Shown here: one piece after another, positions 6,918-13,218 of the stretch
Layout of the letters: every line of letters starts with the position of its first letter
How positions within the stretch are numbered: the first letter of the stretch is position 1
Virus record (IMG/VR): IMGVR_UViG_3300025732_000098
Span: 1-39,538 of that record
Direction: 5' to 3' (one strand)
Length of the DNA: 39,538 nucleotides
Source: a virus
The notes under the pieces: generated by a model
What the model saw: only the letters and a program-made list of their open reading frames with translations
The model's database searches: none
What the model was told of the DNA's origin: nothing
Made by a program: the position numbers and the translations under genes

Positions 6918-7073
6918 TTAGTCTCCTTTTACTTGTTTGCAATCTGGACAAATAATACCCTGCCCAATTAGGTAAGTGAAACAAGGTAGTTTCTCCCCGT
7001 TTTTAAGGGTGATGAATAGTGCATCGTGTGACTTGCACACCATACATACTTCTTTTTGTTTAGTCTTAGGCAT
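6918..7073 (-). CDS. Mini zinc-ribbon protein (51 aa)
   Basis: This short ORF (MPKTKQKEVCMVCKSHDA ...) contains CMVC and, about 30 residues later, CPDC, spaced like a zinc ribbon. An additional Cys lies between. AAGGAGACTA precedes the ATG, a motif shared by many starts in this operon. It sits between the DUF932 gene and the acidic ORF with no gap. Function unknown; zinc binding inferred. Confidence 0.7.
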   Translation of the reverse strand: MPKTKQKEVCMVCKSHDALFITLKNGEKLPCFTYLIGQGIICPDCKQVKGD

Positions 7074-7081
7074 TAGTCTCC

Positions 7082-8077
7082 TTAGTTTGTTAGTAGTTCT
7101 AATGCACGTAACTTAAGATTGTCTGAGCCACCTGACATAGCACGCACACCTGAGAGTGTGCCCTTATCAGCCTTGCCGTGGTCAGCATACTCAACTACTG
7201 CCTGCCATAGACCGAACTGTGTGCCACGGATATTCTCCTGTGTCTGGCTGGCTGAGTAGATATGCATCGCAGTATGACGTGCGGTGTTAGCCCTCGTCAA
7301 TTGCGCTTTCTCACCCTGTGATAGCAGGCTGAGTGGCTTATCTTCAATGGTGGCAGGTAGAGGGAATACCTTCTTGAAGTAGTTGACTGCGTGTTCACGG
7401 TCTACCTCTTGCTGTAGTAGATGGTTAGCAATATCTGTGTATGCCTCAATGTTTTGATAAGACAACTTTAAGATATGGCTAATCTCTGACACTTGCAACT
7501 TGCTGTTGCTGGTGTGCTTGAGGGTATAGGTGAACTGATTATTCCTACGGAATATCTTATTGATTTGATTGTGGCACCATAGCCGCTCAATGATTGGCTT
7601 GATGATGACTGAACTGCTGCCATCGTGGCTGGTCTTAGCCAGGATAAAGGCTGCGTGTGGGTCATTGGCTACTGTAATTTCCGTTGGTAATTCCAGCAAC
7701 ATCCACACCTTTGCGCCGCCATCATACTCACCAGCGGCTGCATAACGTGCTTCACCTGAATCAATTAAAGTATCCAGAGCAGAGAATATCTCACCGTTCT
7801 GAAAGACTTGGTATCTATTACCTACAACACCAATGTTATCTACTTTGCCAAACGGCGTAGTCTTAATGACTGCCTGCTTGTTGCGTACTGGTATTGCTAG
7901 TGGCTGACCGCCACCTGGAATTAGATAGTGGGCTGTCATTGGGTGCAATGACACTGACCAGTCAAGACCTGCTTGTCTGGCTACATCTGATGCTGATGTG
8001 GCTGTTACACCTGTGCCTGACTTGAGCCAGTTGGCTCTGTTCTTATATGGAGTTGCTGGGGCTAGAGTGATGCTCAC
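7082..8077 (-). CDS. DUF932 / phage-plasmid-like protein
   Basis: This 331-residue protein matches the DUF932 (TIGR03299-like) pattern. It has an N-terminal WSV-type segment, a NIGVVGNRYQVFQNGE stretch (about 80-95), a central LLELP region, and a C-terminal part ending with a helical HGKADKGTLSG segment. The family is common in phages and plasmids; its biochemical role is not settled. The ATG overlaps the upstream stop by 4 nt (ATGA). Confidence 0.82.
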   Translation of the reverse strand: MSITLAPATPYKNRANWLKSGTGVTATSASDVARQAGLDWSVSLHPMTAHYLIPGGGQPLAIPVRNKQAVIKTTPFGKVDNIGVVGNRYQVFQNGEIFSALDTLIDSGEARYAAAGEYDGGAKVWMLLELPTEITVANDPHAAFILAKTSHDGSSSVIIKPIIERLWCHNQINKIFRRNNQFTYTLKHTSNSKLQVSEISHILKLSYQNIEAYTDIANHLLQQEVDREHAVNYFKKVFPLPATIEDKPLSLLSQGEKAQLTRANTARHTAMHIYSASQTQENIRGTQFGLWQAVVEYADHGKADKGTLSGVRAMSGGSDNLKLRALELLTN

Positions 8078-8277
8078 TTGGCTACCCGCAATTCTGCGAA
8101 GGACATACCTTCGTTAACTTTAATGGTGTCAAAACAATGCTGAACAAAACCTGTGCCTAGTTCTTTAAAGAATTTAGTACGGTCTTCCTCTGACATAGCG
8201 AGGATTGCTAGCACTGATGGGTCTGTAGAGTTGTCATTAATGACTGTCTCTAGTTCTACTATATGTTTGATTATCAC
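8074..8277 (-). CDS. Small hypothetical protein
   Basis: The frame extends to 8388, but the GTG at 8277 is preferred: AAAGGAGA lies upstream and the longer version would run through the lytic transglycosylase gene. The 67-residue product (MIIKHIVELETVINDN ...) is helical with an acidic middle (SEEDRTKFFKELG). Its stop overlaps the DUF932 start. Possibly a DUF932 partner. Confidence 0.62.
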   Translation of the reverse strand: MIIKHIVELETVINDNSTDPSVLAILAMSEEDRTKFFKELGTGFVQHCFDTIKVNEGMSFAELRVAK

Positions 8278-8302
8278 TTGCTGTCTCCTTTTTGTTTGTT
8301 GT

Positions 8303-8734
8303 TTAGTACCAGCCGTGCTTGCGCCAGTGTGCCCAAGCAACTGATGGTTTGCCATAGCGGTGTTGGATATACGCCAAGCCACGAGCAATCTGCTCGGGCG
8401 CAGGCGTGTCGGGTTTCATCTTTAACAACTGTGGAATACCAAATGCAGATGACTTAGGATTATCTGCGGTGTGGTCCCACGCTGACTCCTTGCCCCATAG
8501 TTTCTTAAGGGCACGGAACTCTGATGCTCCCCAATTCTCATACTGTGCTGAGATTACTGCCTTCGCATAGGATTTGCTCAAGGATTTTGTCCAGCGAATC
8601 TCCTTGCGTTCGTTCTTCAAGTTGTCTGTGTCTTTGTGTCTGTCTGCTACTGCTATTGCATACGACTGACTGGGAAAGAGAACGCTGGATAGCGTCAATG
8701 CCCAACTGAATAGCGCGGCTAACTTGTTCTTCAT
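8303..8734 (-). CDS. Secreted lytic transglycosylase (SLT/lysozyme-like)
   Basis: This 143-residue protein has an N-terminal signal peptide (MKNKLAALFSWALTLSSVLF, cleavage likely after QSYA). A lysozyme-like domain follows, with the catalytic Glu in LWGKESAWDHTADN and the typical SSAFGIPQLL and GLAYIQHRYG motifs ending in HWRKHGWY. This domain is common in secreted actinobacterial wall hydrolases. GGAG precedes the ATG, which overlaps the stop of a 31-residue membrane peptide (ATGA). It is expressed from the early strand, separate from the late endolysin. It might serve wall remodelling, virion release or superinfection exclusion. Confidence 0.85.
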   Translation of the reverse strand: MKNKLAALFSWALTLSSVLFPSQSYAIAVADRHKDTDNLKNERKEIRWTKSLSKSYAKAVISAQYENWGASEFRALKKLWGKESAWDHTADNPKSSAFGIPQLLKMKPDTPAPEQIARGLAYIQHRYGKPSVAWAHWRKHGWY

Positions 8735-8826
8735 CTAGTACTCCATCTGTATATGCAATACCCAATGCCAATGATGTATAGCCAGGTGATTGCTGTTGGG
8801 ATGTGCGGAAAGATAACTTCACTCAT
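8731..8826 (-). CDS. 31-residue single-span membrane peptide
   Basis: A short ORF (MSEVIFPHIPTAITWLYIIG then GIGYCIYRWSTR) with one hydrophobic span and a basic end. It starts in an ATGA overlap with the upstream mini zinc-ribbon and ends in an ATGA overlap with the lytic transglycosylase. These two tight couplings support translation. GGACGGAG lies just upstream. A holin-like or secretion-helper role for the adjacent hydrolase is possible but unproven. Confidence 0.6.
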   Translation of the reverse strand: MSEVIFPHIPTAITWLYIIGIGYCIYRWSTR

Positions 8827-8966
8827 ACTCCGTCCTTTAGTAGCACTTCTTTAAGTCTGGTGTTGTCCTTTGGACAGAACCAAGCCCTGTCATTAAGTGT
8901 ATCAAACCCACAGGTAGGGCACCGAAATACAAAGCCAGTTATCTTACCGTCTTGTATAAGAAACAT
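8823..8966 (-). CDS. Mini zinc-ribbon protein (47 aa)
   Basis: The ORF starts MFLIQDGKITGFVFRCPTCG and has CPTC and, further on, WFCPKDNTRL, a typical small rubredoxin/zinc-ribbon knuckle pattern although the second pair has only one Cys visible. It begins in a TAATG overlap with the upstream ORF and ends in ATGA with the membrane peptide. Function unknown. Confidence 0.65.
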   Translation of the reverse strand: MFLIQDGKITGFVFRCPTCGFDTLNDRAWFCPKDNTRLKEVLLKDGV

Positions 8967-9109
8967 TATTCTGACCAGGCTTCCACTGATATCGGTGCAC
9001 CTGCAATGAGGTCTTCTACTACCTCATTGATACGGTTAACCTCTACTATCAGAGAGTCTAGCCATTTAGAAATCTCTGTTATGTTTGACATAATGTCTTG
9101 GTCACGCAT
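8966..9109 (-). CDS. Small coiled-coil-like protein (47 aa)
   Basis: This ORF (MRDQDIMSNITEISKWLDSL ...) is helical with heptad-like Leu/Ile/Val spacing (WLDSLIVEVNRINEVVEDLI). AAGGAGA precedes the ATG. It overlaps the stop of the upstream mini zinc-ribbon by 8 nt and ends in a TAATG junction. Possibly an oligomerisation or adaptor peptide; no family recognised. Confidence 0.6.
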   Translation of the reverse strand: MRDQDIMSNITEISKWLDSLIVEVNRINEVVEDLIAGAPISVEAWSE

Positions 9110-9218
9110 CTATTGTCTCCTTCTCGTAGCATTCTACACATTGGTCACCCTTGTCATCGGTCCAGATAATCTCCGTCTCATCTGTTGGAACGTGACATTT
9201 ATGGCATATAATATTCAC
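9102..9218 (-). CDS. Mini zinc-ribbon protein (38 aa)
   Basis: A 38-residue ORF with CHKC near the start and CVEC near the end, about 22 residues apart: a minimal two-knuckle zinc ribbon. GTG start, with CAGGAGATAACTA upstream, in a TAGTG overlap with the preceding ORF. Its own 3' end carries the ribosome binding site of the next gene. Confidence 0.65.
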   Translation of the reverse strand: MNIICHKCHVPTDETEIIWTDDKGDQCVECYEKETIDA

Positions 9219-9361
9219 TAGTTATCTCCTGGTATAGCACCAACATAACTCATAGCGCAGGGGCTACAGAAATTCTCACCACTAGGTGACCAGTCATATA
9301 CGGGTATGACTATGGGCATATCACACTTGCGACAATTAGTCGTCTGATATTTGGCTGGCAT
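9218..9361 (-). CDS. Mini zinc-ribbon protein (47 aa)
   Basis: The ORF (MPAKYQTTNCRKCDMPIVIP ...) has CRKC and, about 20 residues later, CSPC, a short zinc-ribbon layout. It starts inside the upstream gene (26-nt overlap) and its stop shares a base with the next start (TAGTG). Function unknown. Confidence 0.65.
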   Translation of the reverse strand: MPAKYQTTNCRKCDMPIVIPVYDWSPSGENFCSPCAMSYVGAIPGDN

Positions 9362-9566
9362 CTTCTAACTCCGTTCCGAATACTTCTTGCCAACATTCTG
9401 GGTGCATACCACTAACTATCTGTTCTCTTAGCGGGACTGATAGCGAGGTAAAGGCTCGCTGAACATACTCACCTCTGAGATAGGTGAACAACTCGTTTTC
9501 ATCTACCATTATACTGCCTGTCTTGTGGCAGTAGGGGCATCTGCGTGTAGCAAATAGGGTCATCAT
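9336..9566 (-). CDS. Small Cys-rich protein (76 aa)
   Basis: The open frame begins at 9626, but the ATG at 9566 is in an ATGA overlap with the upstream membrane ORF and is preferred (MMTLFATRRCPYCHKTGSIM). A CPYC knuckle near the start and a lone Cys in HPECW near the C-terminus are seen. The C-terminus is acidic. CPYC resembles a glutaredoxin active site, but the length and lack of fold motifs argue for a zinc knuckle instead. Confidence 0.65.
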   Translation of the reverse strand: MMTLFATRRCPYCHKTGSIMVDENELFTYLRGEYVQRAFTSLSVPLREQIVSGMHPECWQEVFGTELEDASQISDD

Positions 9567-9718
9567 CTGCGGTCTGCCCTTTCCGTTTTTAATAGCCGAA
9601 CTATTCTGTGATACTGCTGCTCCCATCTGGCTGCAGCACGGACGCTTAATATCATTACAATCATCTGGCTAACTAGTGCAATTACTATGGCTATCAGTGT
9701 GCCTGTATCTATAAACAT
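9563..9718 (-). CDS. Small single-span membrane protein (51 aa)
   Basis: The ORF starts MFIDTGTLIAIVIALVSQMI and has one N-terminal transmembrane helix (about 6-27), then a basic, helical cytosolic tail (RAAARWEQQYHRIVRLLK). AAGGAGATAAC precedes the ATG. It ends in an ATGA overlap with the next gene. The topology fits an Nout-Cin membrane anchor. Confidence 0.65.
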   Translation of the reverse strand: MFIDTGTLIAIVIALVSQMIVMILSVRAAARWEQQYHRIVRLLKTERADRR

Positions 9719-9786
9719 TTGTTATCTCCTTAAAATTTTAAATGGACTCGCTGCATTCTGGCCTTGGAACGCGGGGCCTGCGTGAA

Positions 9787-9816
9787 CAAGGACAGGGACC
9801 GAAGCCCCTGCCCTTG
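9787..9816 (-). other. Strong UUCG-loop hairpin downstream of the SSB-like gene
   Basis: On the minus strand 9787-9816 form a 13-bp stem (CAAGGGCAGGGGC pairing across, with two G-U pairs) closed by a C(TTCG)G tetraloop. No T-tract follows, so it is not a classic terminator. It may protect the 3' end of the SSB-like mRNA or act as a processing site. The rest of 9727-9828 has no ORF that I can support. Confidence 0.7.
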
Positions 9817-9828
9817 CTGGATGGATTG

Positions 9829-10149
9829 TTAGTTGATGAACTCAAGGTTGGTGACAATTTGGTTGTCATACCACTTGGTCTGTCCTTTTTCCTCACGGAC
9901 TGTGGTTGTCATATAACCTGATAGGTTGACAAAGAACTCAGCGTTCTCGGTTAGTAGAGGACGGAGTGTTGCTAGGATTGTTGGGTCAGTAATTGTGACC
10001 TGACGGCTAGCGATGAAGCGGGCTCTCATTTGCCCGTCTGGGGTGTATTCAGTCTGGCGGGACTGAACGATACCTTTGACTACGTTGCCATAGTCACGGA
10101 CTGATTTCAACAACGCATTGTTGAACTTGAACTCGTTTACTGTATTCAT
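9829..10149 (-). CDS. SSB-like OB-fold protein (candidate)
   Basis: This 106-residue beta-rich protein has a C-terminal pattern (EFFVNLSGYMTTTVREEKGQ, then TKWYDNQIVTNLEFI) that resembles the strand 'xGxLxTRxWxDKDGxxRYxTxxVxxxxxFL' of single-stranded DNA-binding proteins. It lacks an acidic C-terminal tip. AAGGAGACTAACC precedes the ATG. Strong hairpins lie on both sides, suggesting independent mRNA stability and high expression. Its place as an early gene in an operon with primase and helicase agrees with SSB. The match is by eye only. Confidence 0.5.
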   Translation of the reverse strand: MNTVNEFKFNNALLKSVRDYGNVVKGIVQSRQTEYTPDGQMRARFIASRQVTITDPTILATLRPLLTENAEFFVNLSGYMTTTVREEKGQTKWYDNQIVTNLEFIN

Positions 10150-10188
10150 TTGGTTAGTCTCCTTATTAGTTAGTTGTTTACTTTTTGT

Positions 10189-10222
10189 CGGGGAAATCCC
10201 CTCACTTGTGAGGGGTTCCCCG
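10189..10222 (-). other. Long two-part hairpin upstream of the SSB-like gene
   Basis: An outer 7-bp stem (CGGGGAA 10189-10195 with 10216-10222) continues, across a 2-nt bulge, into an inner 8-bp stem (CCCCTCAC 10198-10205 with 10208-10215). On the minus strand it is followed by ACAAAAAG, not a T-tract. It lies 40 nt before the SSB-like start and just after the stop of the preceding gene, a place suited to processing or 5' protection. Confidence 0.75.
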
Positions 10223-10231
10223 TGGTTGTGA

Positions 10232-10642
10232 TTAGTAGCAGATTGGGCACTCTGCTTGGTGCTTGTTGTAAATGAGATGGCAGGATTGGCATACCACCTC
10301 AGATGATGTTGTAGTCAGGCTGGTCTCAAGGTCAAATAACCTGTCTACTAGCATAGCGATTGGCTCTAAGAACTCATCTTCACGGTCAGTCCAGTCGTGA
10401 CCTGAAGGAAGGTCACGGATAACTGACATAGGATTGAACTCAGAGACAGAGCCACCGTTGGCTACGGCTACCTTCTTGGCACCATAGCCTTTGTAGTAGA
10501 AGTCTTGGGACTCATCTACTATTTTGTGGGCCAAGTAGATGTCATTGGCGTCCTTCTGCTCCTGACAATCAGGGCAGAGTTCAGTGAGTGCTTGGCATTG
10601 ATAGCACATAGTTTGGATACTGATGCCAGTATTCTCACTCAT
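10232..10642 (-). CDS. Early protein with zinc knuckles at both ends
   Basis: The open frame begins at 10684, but the ATG at 10642 is in an ATGA overlap with the upstream mini-ORF and is preferred (136 aa, MSENTGISIQTMCYQC ...). CYQC/CPDC near the N-terminus and CQSC/CPIC at the C-terminus make two CxxC-CxxC zinc knuckles flanking a helical acidic middle. It is one of the first genes of the early operon. A transcription or replication regulator would be a reasonable guess only. Confidence 0.68.
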   Translation of the reverse strand: MSENTGISIQTMCYQCQALTELCPDCQEQKDANDIYLAHKIVDESQDFYYKGYGAKKVAVANGGSVSEFNPMSVIRDLPSGHDWTDREDEFLEPIAMLVDRLFDLETSLTTTSSEVVCQSCHLIYNKHQAECPICY

Positions 10643-10767
10643 ACTGACACCCCAAACACTAGGTTTGCTGTGCGTTGGGCGCACATTTTGCTATCCGAGC
10701 ATAGGTAGTGGTTATCTACCAGTGTTACTTCAGTGGTGTGGGTTTCACACAGTGAGCAGATTTTCAC
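10639..10767 (-). CDS. Mini zinc-ribbon protein (42 aa), first early gene
   Basis: The ORF starts at GTG (MKICSLCETHTTEVTLVDNH ...) with CSLC and a C-x5-C pair (CSDSKMC) about 18 residues later. AGAGAGGAAATT lies upstream. The start overlaps the stop of a 6-codon leader ORF, and the end overlaps the next gene by ATGA. It is the promoter-proximal gene of the early operon. Confidence 0.65.
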   Translation of the reverse strand: MKICSLCETHTTEVTLVDNHYLCSDSKMCAQRTANLVFGVSV

Positions 10768-10784
10768 AATTTCCTCTCTGTCAT
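10764..10784 (-). CDS. Six-codon leader peptide (candidate)
   Basis: ATG ACA GAG AGG AAA TTG TGA encodes MTERKL. It has the operon's best ribosome binding site, AGGAGA, five bases upstream, and its TGA overlaps the GTG of the first early gene (GTGA). Such a leader could couple or tune translation of the early operon. It could equally be chance. Confidence 0.35.
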   Translation of the reverse strand: MTERKL

Positions 10785-10820
10785 AGGTATCTCCTATAAC
10801 TCTTCCTACATAAGCAGTTC

Positions 10821-10854
10821 TGTCAAGTCGTTGCGTAGCGCTTTTAGACTTGAC
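10821..10854 (-). promoter_or_regulatory. Inverted-repeat operator overlapping a TTGACA box
   Basis: GTCAAGTC (10822-10829) and GACTTGAC (10847-10854) form a perfect 8-bp inverted repeat, centres 25 bp apart. On the minus strand the proximal arm contains TTGACA (10826-10821), a consensus -35 for sigma-70-type polymerase. No good -10 lies at 16-18 bp; GTTATA and TATAGG occur at 20 and 22 bp. A WhiB-, sigma- or host-factor-controlled promoter is possible. Confidence 0.45.
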
Positions 10855-11122
10855 TGGACTGCTAGTGACTTTCAGATTTAATTATTAATCAGCCTGGCAC
10901 AGGTCTTTATTATTATAGGGCGAGGCGACAGGGATAGTGCCGAGCGAGTGTCTACTGTCTAACACACACCAGCACTGGACAGATAGCCTGTCTTGCTGTA
11001 GTCAGGCTGTATATAACAGACCCCAGACTTATTAAAAGCAGGCTGAAGTTATTATGTATAGTCCCAAAAAGATTTTCCCGTACAACCTATGACCCCTGCT
11101 ACTGTCCTAGTATGTCCTATTT

Positions 11123-11131
11123 TGGTATAGT
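11123..11131 (+). promoter_or_regulatory. Candidate extended -10 for the late operon
   Basis: TGGTATAGT matches an extended -10 (TGN-TATAAT with one mismatch). The -35 region at 17 bp (TGTCCT) is poor. A transcript from here would carry the whole hairpin-rich leader before the terminase gene. A second TATAGT, preceded by TG, lies near 11058. This is a weak prediction. Confidence 0.3.
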
Positions 11132-11153
11132 ATATTCTGTGAGTTGCCTCACA

Positions 11154-11252
11154 CTTTGCAAGCAAAGCGTTCGTTTAGGCTGTTTGAACGGATTAATACT
11201 ATATAGGGGCGCAAAGCGCCCACTGATAGTAGCAAGGTCTTTAGGACCTTGC
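11154..11252 (+). other. Hairpin array in the late-operon leader
   Basis: Four stems follow one another: CTTTGC/GCAAAG (11154-11159 with 11162-11167), CGTTC/GAACG (about 11168-11172 with 11186-11190), GGGCGC/GCGCCC around AAA (11207-11212 with 11216-11221), and GCAAGGTC/GACCTTGC around TTTAG (11232-11239 with 11245-11252). No T-tracts follow. The arrangement could act as an antitermination or stability element for the 28-kb late transcript. Confidence 0.6.
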
Positions 11253-11325
11253 GTACAGACTGTATCTACTATCTGTTACATAGGCTGTTCTAACTATCAG
11301 TACTGTATGTAGATGGGACAGGTCT

Positions 11326-13212
11326 GTGACTTTTCAGAAAGGCAATAACAACCCTAGGACAGAGGCTATGGCAGCCGCAAAGGCTAAAGTCATAGCCCTT
11401 GTATCTGAGGGTTGGACACCACATAAGGCTATGGCCGAGGTTGGCAAGCAACCCGACACTATCCGTATCTGGTGTATGAGGGACAAGAAGTTTGCCTCTG
11501 ACCTAGAGCAGGCCAAAGAGGATGCTAAAGAACGCTCCTTGCGGAGCCTGGGGATAGCAAGGGAAGAAATTACCTTTCCCCAGTTCTCAGAAATGTTCCT
11601 TGAGCAGAAAGCCTTTCCACATCACCTAGATTGGATTGACCTGCTTGAGGGGCGTGAACCAAGTTGGTTGCACCCAAATATGATTTACGAGAAAGGCGAC
11701 CCAAATCGCCTACTGGTAAACGTGCCACCAGAACACGCCAAGAGTACCGTGATTACGGTGAACTACTCTACTTACCGCATCGCTCTCAATCCCAATGTTA
11801 GAATCATCGTAGTTTCTAAGACGTTGGTCAAAGCACGTGAGTTCGTGTACGCCATTAAACAAAGGTTGAGTCACCCGCGCTGGCTGAAGTTGCAAACAAC
11901 ATTTGGGCCAGAAGGGGGTTGGAAAGAAGACTCTGACACCTGGCGCGTTGACACCGTTTACCTTGGGAGCGATGCTCGTAACTCATCTGAGAAGGACCCG
12001 ACTATCCAAGCCCTAGGTATGGGTGGACAGATTTACGGTGCCCGTGCTGACCTGATTATTCTGGATGACTGTATTACTACAGCCAATGCCCACGAATACG
12101 AGAAGCAAATCAACTGGCTCCAAAAAGAAGTTATTACCCGTTTGGGTAAGAACGGCAAGTTGTTAGTAGTTGGGACAAGAATTGCGCCTACAGACCTTTA
12201 CAAAGAACTCCGTGACCCAAAGCATTGGTCAGGGGGTAAAAGCCCATTTACGTATATGGGTATGCCTGCTGTATTACAGTATGCCGAGAAACCGAAAGAC
12301 TGGATTACGCTCTGGCCAAAGTCGGACTCTCCTTGGGATGGCGATGATGAGACACCTGACGAAGAAGGATACTTCCCGAAATGGGACGGCCCAACACTCG
12401 CCAAACGTAGGGGAGAGGTAACTCCATCTACGTGGGCGCTGGTCTACCAGCAAGAGGATGTAACTGAAGACTCAATCTTTCCACCTGAACTTGTGCAAGG
12501 TTCTATTAACGGAATGCGTAAACGTGGTCCACTTAAACCTGGAGTCACGGGCCATCCGAAACAAGTTGAGGGTTATACCGTAGTGGGATTTGACCCTGCT
12601 ATGTCTGGTAATGCTGCTTTTGTTGCTATGACTTATAACAGGCACGATGGAAAAATTTACGTTCTAGATGTTCTTAATATGTCAGAACCTACGCCTCAGA
12701 AAATTCAACAGGCTATAGAAGATTTTGTTCACAGATTTAAACCACAAGAATTACGTGTTGAGATTAACGCTCACCAAAAAGCCTATGCGCTTGACTCAGA
12801 TTTACAGCAATGGCTTGCCTCCTATGGGGTAAGACTTAATGCACACTTCACGGGCAAAAATAAATGGGACACTAACTTTGGTGTTGCCTCTATGTCTGCT
12901 TTGTTTGGAACTGCACGTGAAGGTAAGCACCAAAAAGACAACATTGTAGAGTTACCAAGCACTGAAGGCTCTGAAGGTCTTAAGGCTTTAATTCAACAAT
13001 TAATAACTTGGAAGCCTGATACCAGAGGTAAGACTGACTGTGTGATGGCGTTCTGGTTTGGTGTCATTAGATGTAGAGAGTTTATGCAGCAGAACTCCCA
13101 CGTTCAACGTTATGCAAATAACCGTTGGGCGACTAGGGCGCAACAAGAAAAAAGATTAACTGTCAATCTAGATGAGATGCTTGCTGAGCAATGGCAAGAG
13201 ACTTATGGGTAG
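11326..13212 (+). CDS. terL: Terminase large subunit with N-terminal HTH region
   Basis: This 628-residue protein starts at GTG. The motor domain has Walker A PPEHAKST (134-141), Walker B ADLIILDD (241-248) and motif III VVGTR (281-285). The nuclease domain begins at YTVVGFDPAMSG (D423). Ahead of the motor, residues 16-70 form a helix-turn-helix-like region (ALVSEGWTPHKAMAEVGKQP, then TIRIWCMRDKKFASDLEQA) that resembles terminase small-subunit DNA-binding domains. No separate small terminase gene was found, so DNA recognition may be built in. It packages DNA into the prohead through the portal encoded two genes downstream. Confidence 0.93.
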   Translation: MTFQKGNNNPRTEAMAAAKAKVIALVSEGWTPHKAMAEVGKQPDTIRIWCMRDKKFASDLEQAKEDAKERSLRSLGIAREEITFPQFSEMFLEQKAFPHHLDWIDLLEGREPSWLHPNMIYEKGDPNRLLVNVPPEHAKSTVITVNYSTYRIALNPNVRIIVVSKTLVKAREFVYAIKQRLSHPRWLKLQTTFGPEGGWKEDSDTWRVDTVYLGSDARNSSEKDPTIQALGMGGQIYGARADLIILDDCITTANAHEYEKQINWLQKEVITRLGKNGKLLVVGTRIAPTDLYKELRDPKHWSGGKSPFTYMGMPAVLQYAEKPKDWITLWPKSDSPWDGDDETPDEEGYFPKWDGPTLAKRRGEVTPSTWALVYQQEDVTEDSIFPPELVQGSINGMRKRGPLKPGVTGHPKQVEGYTVVGFDPAMSGNAAFVAMTYNRHDGKIYVLDVLNMSEPTPQKIQQAIEDFVHRFKPQELRVEINAHQKAYALDSDLQQWLASYGVRLNAHFTGKNKWDTNFGVASMSALFGTAREGKHQKDNIVELPSTEGSEGLKALIQQLITWKPDTRGKTDCVMAFWFGVIRCREFMQQNSHVQRYANNRWATRAQQEKRLTVNLDEMLAEQWQETYG

Positions 13213-13218
13213 GATTAA

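Larger units (their letters stand above)
10768..11325. promoter_or_regulatory. Divergent intergenic control region
   Basis: This 558-bp stretch separates the leftward early and rightward late operons and holds no ORF that I can support. It contains a TTGACA element and inverted repeat for the early side (10821-10854), AT-rich tracts (10876-10889, 10906-10917), two TATAGT boxes on the late side (11058 and 11126 areas), and four hairpins in the late leader (11154-11252). It is the likely site of both promoters, and perhaps of an origin. Confidence 0.7.

Noticed and set aside
8538-8822. A 94-codon minus-strand ORF with GTG start overlapping the lytic transglycosylase gene.
   Set aside because: It covers 197 bp of a well-supported gene in another frame. 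The alternative 31-residue ORF at 8731-8826 joins both neighbours by ATGA overlaps and explains the upstream part better.
11192-11210. T7-promoter-like string (TAATAC...TATAGGGG).
   Set aside because: It lacks several central bases of the T7 consensus and no phage RNA polymerase gene was seen, so the likeness is probably chance.
11112-11312. A 66-codon rightward ORF in the intergenic region.
   Set aside because: It has no ribosome binding site and runs through several strong hairpins; its composition looks random.
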